A DNA stretch of 40,348 nucleotides from Ciona intestinalis. Its lineage: Eukaryota; Chordata; Ascidiacea; Phlebobranchia; Cionidae. This document shows, piece after piece, positions 1 to 9,700 of this stretch. Numbering within the stretch: the first letter of the stretch is position 1; each line of letters begins with the position of its first letter. The translations under genes were made by a program, and so were the position numbers. Where the stretch lies: assembly GCF_000224145.3 (NCBI RefSeq), contig NW_004191438.1, positions 1-40,348 of the forward strand, read 5' to 3'. Below the pieces are notes generated by a model, which searched no databases, had not been told where the DNA came from, and saw nothing but the letters and a program-made list of their open reading frames with translations.

Positions 1-223
1 AAACGTAAATGTTAAGTAATCTCAGCAGTTTTTGTTTACTATACCTATAATACAGTTTGAATCTGTACTTTAACTGGTATAATTCATGTTTTTACATAAC
101 ATTAAATGTTTGAACTGCGGCGTTTTACTGCTTTTCGGTGTGCCATGTATTTAAGTACATTTTATATAATAAGGTCGGTAAATTCTATTCAGAACAAGTA
201 GCTAATTAAATAAGAACTTACAA
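1..223 (+). promoter_or_regulatory. Upstream region and 5' UTR of PGM3
   Basis: AT-rich sequence before the PGM3 start codon. No clear TATA box stands at a useful distance. A pyrimidine-rich stretch ending in AG (about 182-192, ATTCTATTCAG) lies about 31 bases before the ATG. It would fit either a 5' UTR intron acceptor or an acceptor for spliced-leader trans-splicing, which tunicates use. No other gene is seen here. Confidence 0.35.
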
Positions 224-3200
224 ATGGCTACCTTGAACGAGATACCGATCTTAAAGCTAGCTGAAGTCCATGCTAAACCGAAAGGCCATCAAATGTCGTA
301 TGGGACCGCTGGTTTTAGAGGTAATGCCTCTGGAATGGATCACGTGTTCTTCCGTATGGGAATGTTAGCAGTATTACGATCAAAATTAATGAAAGCAACT
401 ATTGGAGTTATGGTCACTGCTTCCCATAACCCAGAGGTAATTGGTAATATCTTAACAGATTTGGTTGGCATGTCTGCCTCTAACACAGAGGTAATGGGTT
501 CAAGGTTCGTCGCTGCTACCATTTTGCATATGTGTGTTTGGCATGATATTTCATGGAAATTGCTTCAACCAAGTGGTTTATTGAATTATTAGCCATACAT
601 AAAAAAAAACGAAAAAATCTGACACAGGATGTATGACTGTTGTTTTCGGGCCATGCAAGGATACAAGTATCATTCATTCATAATTTGTTCTAAGCCAATT
701 CATTTCACAGCCAGTAGGACCTGTACCAAAGTCTAAAAACTGTTTATTTATATTTTAGCATGACAATGGTGTTAAACTGATTGACCCTCATGGTGAAATG
801 CTTACCCAAAGTTGGGAAGAACTTGCAACGTCCTTGGCCAATGTCACCAATGATGAACTTATAAAGGAAATGAAAAAAATTGTGGATTCACAAAATATTC
901 AACTATCTAATGAAGCGTCAGTGTTTATTGCAAGAGACACGAGGTAGGATTTTTTGCTGCCATGGGTTTGTATGGTATAATACAAAAGAGGCGCCTATAG
1001 TAGGGTTGAATCATTTATTTAAACTAGTGTTTTTGTATATTACATATAGGATATAGCCTACTTAACATCCATATGTAATAAATTTTATAAAAGCGAAGGA
1101 TAGGCTATTTATGCAAATAATACTGTCAAAAGTTTTTTACCCTCTTGGTTTTATTGTTTAATATTTACTGATTACATTAGCTGAGTAGAAAAATTCAGGG
1201 TTGTCCTGTCTATCTTGCCGATCCATATTTGACATTTGACACCAAAGTAAATGCAGCTAATTAGTTAATTTGTGATATTTTTTAAATAATTTTACCATCT
1301 CCTTATTAAACAAACATTCATCAGCTAACATGGTTTGTTTGTGTATCGTGTTGACTCTCTAAGTAACCTAAAGTAACCTCCAAGTTAGACACGCCTGACA
1401 AACAGTTTAAAACATCGGGTTAACTTGGTAAAAACAAGTTAAATTAGGTATACAGATAAGTTTATGTTTAAGAACAAGTCATTGCTCTTAATTCTGACAT
1501 ATGCGCGTTGCTAGCCATCTGGTTAATATTGGCCATTTTATTCGCTTCTCGATAATCGGTAAATCACCAAAAATGCAGCTGATATATCGGCAATCGGTTG
1601 TGATTTAGAGCACATATTGTTCAAATATTCTGATCGTGTTTTAAACAATTAATAATGGTCTATGGAAGTGCTGATGATACTGTTATTGAATGTTCTTTGT
1701 TTACTACCAAATAGGACAAGAAAATAAAAAGGTTTCCCATTTTTCCCCACCCTACTATATATATATATAATTCCAATGTGTTTTCATTAGACCTTCAAGC
1801 TTAGCATTAAGCCAAGCTGTCCTTGATGGAGCCACGGCCTTAGGTGCTACATGTACGAACTATGGACTGCTTACAACACCTCAGCTGCACCACATTGTTG
1901 CTTGCTATAATGGTGGCAACCACAATGTTAATGAAGAACAGTACTATCAGCATTACGCTAATGCTTTTAAAGCTTTACTAAATGAGGTTGGTCCTTTTTA
2001 ATTTATTTCATTAAGATTTTGTTCAATTTAATAAAATTTAGGACTAATTCTGAAATAAAAATTTGGGAGTAATTTTTTAATATTTCTATTGACAGTTTGT
2101 TTTGTAACAAAAAGGTGAAAAAATCTTCCAATTTATGAGTAATTTTTACATATTTTTATTTTGTTTTATGACCAAAAGGAAGGGATTTTCTTTTAAAACT
2201 TATCTTATTTAACCAAGAAACCAGTTGGGTCAAGTGTGACAGTGGACTGTGCAAATGGTGTTGGAGCGCCAAAGCTTGTGAAACTGGCAGAACACATAGG
2301 TGTCAATATAATTGATATTGTGGTGCATAATAATGGGCAGTCCGGGAAGCTGAATGAAAACTGTGGTGCAGATTATGTGAAAGTGCAGCAAAGAGCTCCA
2401 GTGGGTAAGTGATGGATATTATACTTGATAAATGAATGAATGAACATTAATTTATTCATTATACTTAAAGGCACAAAACCTGGGGTGGCAGGGTAGGCAG
2501 GTCTACCCTGAAAAATTTAAGCTATATTATTCAGTAAACATTACAACCAATAATTAGATTTGTTTCACCGAAAAGTCTAACTGTTCCTACCACTCCTGCT
2601 TTTTAAAAAGTTTGGCGCCTCTAATTAGAGTTTATTGGTAAACGCGCAATGGATAAAAGTGTGGGAGAGTGTCAGTTTAAAAGCGTGGCTGTTACATCCA
2701 AACGATTTTATTTTATTTTAAAAGGTCTAAACATGGAGCCAGACCATCGTTATGCCTCATTTGACGGTGATGCAGACCGCTTGGTCTACTATACGCTGGA
2801 CAGCGATTGCAACTTTGTTTTACTCGATGGAGATAAAATTGCTGCCTTGTTTGCTGTGTATATAAAAGAGCTTTTAAACAAGGTAAGATACATAGATTGT
2901 TTTCTAGTTTTACAAAACATATAGTAGGGTGGGGAACATGGGAAACCTTTCATTCTGTTTTCTCATCTCATTTGGTAGTAAACAAAGAACTTTCAAAGTA
3001 TTATGAAAACATATCCCTACAACTCCCATGAATGGTTTAAAACACGATCAGGATATTTGGTATTATGTACTAAAGGTGTCCCATCTTCCCCACCCACAAA
3101 ATAAATGTTTTTCTGTTTAATTCAGGCAGACATCAACGTAAGATTGGGAGTTGTTCAAACTGCATATGCTAACGGCAGCTCCACTAATTATATAAGCACG

Positions 3201-6070
3201 GAAGAGAATATAGAAGTGGCTTGTGCACAAACTGGTGTAAAGCATCTGCACAAAGTAGCAACAGCATTTGACATAGGAGTTTATTTTGAAGCAAATGGCC
3301 ATGGCACTGTAAGATTTTTTTAATTTACTAATTTTTTCGTACAAATAACTAGAAATTTGAAAAGAATTTTTAGAGTATTTTTTATAACAGGCTAAAATAT
3401 TTAAAATTAATTATAAAATGTTTTTAGTTTTAGGTTGGGAAAAAGTGCTTCAGATTTAGTGTAAATACATTATCTTAACTGAGACCTAGAAAGCATTTTC
3501 TTATTAGCATTGTCAGAGTGCTTGATGCTTAATACAAATACACACAGCATACATTCAAACTTGGGTAAACAAGCACGGATGTAACTTATAAAAACGGAGA
3601 TTACATAGAAGAATTTTTGTTTTTAAGTTTCTGGAAAAAATGGTTAACACAATTAAAAATATATATAATATGTATTATTGTAAAATTTTTGTTATTACAA
3701 TGCAAATTTCACTGTATGTATGTTGCTGTATCCACATGCGCCAGACTTTAAAATGCAGAAATAGTTAAACACAGTTCACGGAACCAATCTCATTGGTTGT
3801 AATGTTTGCTGATTAATGCAATGTCGAAAATTTCAGGGTACACCTGCTTCCCTTGCATTTAAACTTTGGCGCCTATATTTGTATTTAAGTTATATATACT
3901 GTTGAAATACCTTTAGTTTACAATATATGTTGAACAGGTGACTGTAAAAGATGACTGCCTTAACAAAATCAGGTCTGCTGCAACCAGCGAGGAAAAATTA
4001 CAGGAACAGAAACTTGCAGCAAATAAATTAACTGCTTTTCTTGATGTAGTTAATCAGGTTCTATGAATTTTTTTTATGTTTAATAGTGCAACCTGCATTA
4101 AAAATCGAATATAATAAACTGAAAATAAAACTGAAATACATTAAATGACAATTGCCCCAACCCAGTGAGTACTAATGCCTTGTTAAAATTGTCAGTCTTA
4201 CATAAAAAAAATCACCCACAAAGTTCATACCCAGTACCTTGTAAGCGGGCACGAGGTGTATGAAACAAAACATCTATGTTATAATAACAACTATCATTGC
4301 TCTGCCACACAAGAGTAAATAAATTACATTCATTCATTTAAATTTTGCGTATTTACCAACAGACAGTTGGTGATGCTATGAGTGACTTACTGGCTGTAGA
4401 AGCAATCTTACAAGACAAGGGGTGGAGCATAAGAGATTGGTCGTGCATTTATACTGAGTTACCAAACAGACAAGCCAAAGTGAAGGTAAATAAAATAATT
4501 AGGTTATGCAAGCAATACAGTAGGTCAATGGGCCCCTTTAACCAGGACATCTTTGATTCAAGTTTTAGACAAGGTTGTAGACTTAACTGATTGGTTTGTT
4601 ACATTTTGTTTTTGACTATAGAGTAATTTAAAGAAGGTAACTGTTTTCCTGCTTAATCATTTGTAAATTGTGAGACAATAATTAAAAGTCAGTTACTTAA
4701 TTTTGGAAAACTAGCATTTAAGTTTAAAAAACACACAAAAAAATAGAATATTTAAAAAATATTCGAAAAGTTTTTGCCTACTGGATATCAAAAGTTAGCA
4801 ATGCAAGTTAAAACTAAAAGGTTTAACTTTAGATGTGCATTTTTTTGGACGCCATGACATATGTACCCAAAAATGAGCATAACTGGATATAAACTAATGA
4901 GCAGAGTAAAGGTAGACCGCATTCACCACATTAGTCAAAAATGTTCCTTATTCTTATGGACCAAATGGTGCATTTTAACAATTTTAATCCTAAAAACCAA
5001 TGTTGTAGGTGGCGGACCGCACAGTCATTGAAACAACTGATGCTGAGCGCAAAGTCACAAAGCCACCCGCACTACAACCTGCTATTGATAAAGTGGTGGC
5101 AGAATATCCTTGTGGAAGATCTTTCGTTCGACCATCTGGTACAGAAGATGTGGTTCGTGTATACGCTGAGAGTGATACACAGGTAATACTGGGGTGGCGT
5201 TCTCGGCTACCGACTTAACTAGTCGCCGCCTAAATTCGATTTTGCCTTTTAGTCGGTGGATTTTGACCAACTAACTTTTGTAATAAGCAATGCACAGAAA
5301 CTTGGTTGGCTGACTAAATGTAAAAAAAACAGACTAAATTTTAGTTGTTAGACTAAAAAAAATAATAGTAACCGAGCCCGACTAGTCATTAGCCGAGAAA
5401 ACCATCCTTTGTGTGTCGAATAAATGTAACTTGCTTTATCTTTGCGTGTCGGGGCAACGACAGTCGTTATAACACTCTGTTTTATACACTTTGTGTCAGC
5501 TTACCAATATAACTTTGTGGGCTTTTTTGTATGGCTGACAATTTAGACAACCCTCAAGGGAATCCTGGGTTGGAGCAATTGTCGTTAAGTGTCTTGCCCA
5601 CAATGGTAGCAGCGACAAGTTATAATATAGGAGTTGGAACACCAGTTTTAAATTTAAAATAAATATCACACACACACGCGAACTGTAAAGACTCTTTAGA
5701 CACACACTATATAAAAAAACCTGTAGACGCACTTAAAAAAAGATTTATTTTTAACATTCCTTTAAGTAATTTTGCTATAATATAATATTCTATTCTATAT
5801 GGGCGAGGTCCCACGGCATTGCATGCTATGGGTCCTAGGATTTAGGAAGGCCAAGGTTTGACCATTACCCCAGCATCCAGGGTGCTGTACCTTACCAGTT
5901 TTAAAGCCTAGGCTTTAATAGTAATGGATGTAGATCTTCCCTTAACATAGTATTACAAATTAAGTTAATCATTGTACTTAAATGCATAGGAGAATACAGA
6001 CAAACTGGCCAAGCGAGTAAGCCTGCTGGTGTATGAGCTCGCTGGAGGTGTAGGTGAAAAACCACAGTAG
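224..6070 (+). CDS. PGM3: Phosphoacetylglucosamine mutase (PGM3/AGM1), 10 exons
   Basis: Exons: 224-436, 759-943, 1791-1986, 2218-2404, 2725-2882, 3126-3308, 3938-4057, 4363-4485, 5009-5182, 5990-6070. Together they give 1,620 nt and 539 aa, against about 542 in vertebrates, with all phases matching. The enzyme interconverts GlcNAc-6-P and GlcNAc-1-P in the cytosolic hexosamine pathway to UDP-GlcNAc. All four alpha-phosphohexomutase signatures are present. The phosphoserine loop TASHNPE has Ser67 and is split by intron 1 right after Glu71. The metal loop DGDADR is at about 274-279. The sugar loop FEANGHGT ends at about 374. The phosphate loop [14 protein letters not shown] starts at about 496. 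The last exon is only 26 codons and lies 807 bp downstream; it restores the expected C-terminus ending in [10 protein letters not shown]. Introns carry several repeats, and intron 9 is almost filled with them. The protein looks intact. Confidence 0.96.
622..692 (+). repeat. SINE tail fragment (PGM3 intron 1)
   Basis: A short 3' fragment of the window's commonest SINE: a GTATGACTGTTGTTTTCGGGCCATGC-type core followed by CATTCATTCAT. The tRNA-like head is absent. Confidence 0.55.
1608..1763 (-). mobile_element. Foldback element family A, 5'-truncated
   Basis: Reverse-oriented copy of a roughly 180-200 bp element. It shares the internal GATCGTGTTTTAAACAATTAA and TTCTTTGTTTACTACC blocks and the terminal CCCCACCCTACTA, followed by a TA microsatellite. 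One terminal repeat is missing. It lies in PGM3 intron 2, just before exon 3. Confidence 0.65.
2474..2620 (+). repeat. Repeat family E copy (GGGGTGGCAGG element)
   Basis: Begins CCTGGGGTGGCAGGGTAGG and ends TTTGGCGCCT. A reverse-oriented relative lies at about 3776-3870 in the same gene, sharing the complement of CAGTAAACATTACAACC and the TTTGGCGCCT end. Weaker fragments lie near 14076-14137 and 30590-30650. The class is unknown. Confidence 0.45.
2922..3100 (+). mobile_element. Foldback element family A, near full length
   Basis: Starts TAGTAGGGTGGGGAACATGG and ends GGTGTCCCATCTTCCCCACC, so the ends are inverted repeats of about 22-25 bp. It has no coding capacity. Size and structure resemble a MITE. 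It fills most of PGM3 intron 5, stopping about 25 bp before exon 6. Confidence 0.75.
3776..3870 (-). repeat. Repeat family E copy, reversed
   Basis: Partial inverted relative of the repeat at 2474-2620, in PGM3 intron 6. Similarity is judged by eye over roughly 60-90 bp. Confidence 0.4.
4143..4340 (+). mobile_element. SINE copy without head (PGM3 intron 7)
   Basis: Matches the SINE body: CAATTGCCCCAACCCAGTG, CACCCACAAAGTTCATAC, GGGCACGAGGTGTATGAAAC and the tail AAATTACATTCATTCATTTA. The tail ends about 22 bp before exon 8, so the SINE end lies in the splice-acceptor region. Confidence 0.7.
5195..5406. mobile_element. Foldback element, about 210 bp (PGM3 intron 9)
   Basis: The left end (about 5199-5225) GTTCTCGGCTACCGACTTAACTAGTCG-type sequence is mirrored by the right end (about 5379-5402), which reads CGACTAGTCATTAGCCGAG. 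There are small indels between the arms. No coding capacity is seen. It starts about 13 bp after the exon 9 donor. A non-autonomous DNA transposon is the likeliest explanation. Confidence 0.6.
5409..5630 (-). mobile_element. SINE copy (PGM3 intron 9), reversed
   Basis: Reverse copy with TGTAACTTGCTTTATC, CAACGACAGTCGTTATAACA, GGTTGGAGCAATTGTCGTTA and GTAGCAGCGAC. The tRNA-like head is mostly lost. Confidence 0.75.
5798..5885 (+). repeat. Repeat family D copy (GGGCGAGGTCCC element)
   Basis: Begins GGGCGAGGTCCCACGGCATT and includes GGGTCCTAGGATTTAGG. Relatives occur near 22798-22860 (same orientation) and at 22982-23022 and 32576-32642 (reversed). The class is unknown; conserved ends suggest a small dispersed element. 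Confidence 0.5.
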
Positions 6071-6717
6071 ATAATGCAGCATGTTTAAACTTCATATGAA
6101 TTTACATCAAACAACTATATATTGAAAGCAGATGCTCTTTTAAACTACCATTTATTCGCACTGCATATGTGCATATATTGAATTAGCTGTTTTTACTGCA
6201 GTCTCCAATTGGAAAGTGTTTGTAATTCTGTATACTCACTGTAAATCGAAATGCACCTTGCCAAAAATGCAGCGGCAATTGTAGTAAATATAGGCTTCAA
6301 ATCATTGTCGTATTATTAAGCTTTATATAGACCTGCCTTTCATGTGTTATTACGGCTTGGTTTTAATTCGTGCAATTTTAAAATCATGTAAACTTTTTGT
6401 AAATTGGCATTACATATTAATATTTGTCATTTTGTTGATTTTTTTGGTTCTGGTTCAGAAATCCCTCAAATTTGAGATTTATTAATTAAACAGTACAGAA
6501 AAAATGCTTACTGAAAATTTTTAAATAGAATGAGGAACATAGTTGGTCCGACAGCAACCAAGCGTAAGTGGAAGAGAAATCTTGAATAAAATAAAAAGCT
6601 TGTACACTAGACCTGTATTACCTAGCTAAAAACATGGAGGAATACAAAAAGCTTGCACTGGAAATACCTGACTATATTAAGCAATTGGAATCAAAGGATT
6701 CCGTGTTTTGGTCGGTT
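6071..6717. other. Convergent 3' ends of PGM3 and IP6K
   Basis: No gene is seen here. On the - strand an AATAAA (6483-6478) lies about 235 bases after the IP6K stop. On the + strand the nearest AATAAA is at 6585-6590, about 515 bases after the PGM3 stop. If both are used, the two transcripts would overlap by roughly 100 bases. This is inference from signal positions only. Confidence 0.35.
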
Positions 6718-9700
6718 TTAGTAGCTGGAGTCGTCACTTTTAGAAATGTCCTGAAGAAGTGCAATCAGATTTGTAAGCCCAAATATATACCCATGGTCTG
6801 GACCATCGTGTATGACTGATCGGTCCATTTCTTGGTGCGTTGACTTCGCAAAATCAATCATACGAACATCAAACTGCACGCCAGGGTCAATTTCGAGGTG
6901 CGATCGTTCTTCTGCCGGCGTTGGGTGCGGGGAAATGTTGTTCTGTTCGCTGAGTGGAGCAGCGGGAATGTGGGAAGTGCTTTCTAAAGTTTCTCCATCG
7001 TACATAATAAGCAAAGAGCTAGAATAAAAGCGATATGACCGGAGCCTACCAAGACTCTCTAGGATTAACTGGAGTCGTGACAATATGGGACGAATGAGGT
7101 CACGCCTTAAACGACAACCGTCATAAAAAAATTGCCGCAGTAAGCCGCGAAGGCCCGCTCTGTCTAATTTTCGACCAAAGTATTTATCTCGACAAAGGAA
7201 GCTGCCAGTACTTGCATCAAATATCTGAAATATACAAAGGCTGGTTTAAAGAGTCATACCAATAAAAATTTATAAATAGATAAAGATGCCAAATGTAAAG
7301 GTACCACCAAAGTTTATAAATACGAAACAGCTTTAAAAAAAATCTATCCATTTCCCCCTAAAATTCGCTTTTTAATATGTTGTTTTTAAATGGTTTAATA
7401 GACTAAAGCAACATTCTGTTGATAACACATTGTAGTTTATGGTGATCAGTTATTACCTAGCATTAAATGAGTTTAATCATACGCACTGTTGATATTGTTT
7501 AATTTTATACCAATTATAAACCAAATTTATACCAATTATAAACAATCATAATTTAAATGTACAATAGCTCTTAACAATATCTTTGTTAAGTGGGGCCAAC
7601 CATACTTGAGTAATTTTCCCTCTTTTCACATTACATTCTGTTAGAAACACATGTTATGGTAAATGTAATACCCCTTCATCATGTATTAACGCATTTGTTA
7701 GTGTCACCACGTACATTAAGTGTCAGATGATTTATTGTAGTGCAGTGTAATACTGTGAGGTCAATAAGACACACATGTATTGCACATTACACGTATGCTG
7801 TCCCATCATTTTTACCTTACATTGTGTCAGAAATTACACATGTTATTGTAAATGTAATACGCCCCTATAAAATATATACATCCAGTATTAAAGACTGAAT
7901 GCTATTTTTGGCGTCACCACGTTGTCCACGCACACCAATTGTCATATATTTACAATGATGTATTGTAGTATAGTGTACTGTAACACTATGAGGTCAATAG
8001 GACATACATGCATTACACTTTACACCTATTCTGTCAAGTCAAGTGTCATAATACCGTGGTAAGTCTTAACCAAAAGCATTATAATTAACGCTAGCCAGTA
8101 ACAGTAACCTCACAAAAACAAATGCCAAACACTTTTGAAAAACAGGTTTCAAGACTTTAATGTTCGTTTTACTTAAACATGGAAGTCCCCAAAAAAATTT
8201 GAAGAGCTTTAGAATTTGTTTCCTTTAGCTTTAGTCAAGTTATATAACAAAAAACTATAAAAATATATATAAAAATATTTTTTATATAAAAAATGTATAA
8301 TACATATATATATATATATATAATAAAATATCAAATATGCTATATAAAAAGTGTTCTATTCTGCATTAAAAACTTTGGACTGTGAGTTACTTTACCAACG
8401 GCATATGAGTTCACTCTAAATTTAAATACATGAACCTACAATTGTTAAAAATAATTTACTAATTTAAAATCGGTCACTACTTACACAAAATGTGACGTTG
8501 TGTAAAACAAACATCTTGAAGTAGATAGGAAGTTAAAATAAATGAACTAACGCCATTAAAATAGAATGTTAATATGGGGCATACTTTTGTGTGAGGACTT
8601 TTGTTGACCAAATGACTAGTTTTGTTTGACAGTTAGTTAATGTTAATTATTGCATTTCCAATAAATATGACTTATTAAAGCCACACAAACTGAAAAGTCA
8701 TGATACAGCAAACATCAGTGTACTTAAACTGCATTATACTTAGGTTGAGCAAAATATGACTTATTAAAGCCACACAAACTGAAAAGTCATGATACAGCAA
8801 ACATCAGTGTACTTAAACTGCATTATACTTAGGTTGAGCACAAATAGATTTAGACTTTGTGCTTCTTAGTTCTTACTCACAATAGGTATCATACCTGATA
8901 ATTTAGGTAATAATATGCGTTATACCCATTATACTTATACTGCTATAGTTCTGTCCTGCTACTACTGCTAGCCACAATATAACAATTTAAAGTTTAAAAA
9001 AATGCTTTTTTTTAGTAAAAAGCATTGTTAACTTATGATGAGACTGTTTTAAACAATTAACAACACGCTATCAGAGTCATGAGGATACTAGGTTTTATAA
9101 TTCTTTGAATGTTCTTTGTTTACTAGCATAAAGGACAAAAAATTAAATGAAAAAGGTGTCCGATCTTCATTCTTCTCCCATCCTACTATATATATATATA
9201 TACATTAAAATACAAGAACAATTTCACCACATCGCGTACCTGCATTCCAGATAGTCTGATGCCGAGTTTTTTTGTGGTGGTCGCCGCACATTTTTTCTCG
9301 TGCCTTAACCTTTTTTCTTCGTCATCAAAATCGCCGTGTATACGAGTTCCCATCTTTAGGTCAAGAACACAAGGTTTGCGGAACTGAGATGCTACGTTTT
9401 CAAGTAGTATGCACTCTGTGTGTGGAACAGCAGCATGAAATTATAATGTGTTACAAAATTAAAGTGCAACTTTTCTAAAATTAGGTATGTTAGGTTTGTC
9501 TTATAAGCAGTGGCGCAGCTAGGGGGTTTCAGAAATTGCCCACCCCCCTAAAAAAGTTTTTTTTATATAAATCAAACCTTTTTTTTTTCTGGCTGCGCCA
9601 TTGCTTATGTATGGTTATAGTCACAATGTTGGGGGTCCTTGTCATGGGCATAACATTAGGGTTGTCTAAGGTGACATATTACCCCAACTTTTGACGTGAT

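Larger units (their letters stand above)
7225..9239. other. IP6K intron 6 (2.0 kb)
   Basis: Holds no exon that I can see. It contains a diverged tandem repeat (about 7626-8030), an AT-rich stretch with TA runs (8254-8345), a perfect 89-bp duplication (8663-8840) and a truncated family A element (9046-9190). Confidence 0.6.

Noticed and set aside
224..592. A 122-aa open frame read straight through from the PGM3 start codon
   Set aside because: Only the first 71 codons are real. The frame reads through the GT donor at 437 into intron 1; the true continuation HDNGVKL is at 759.
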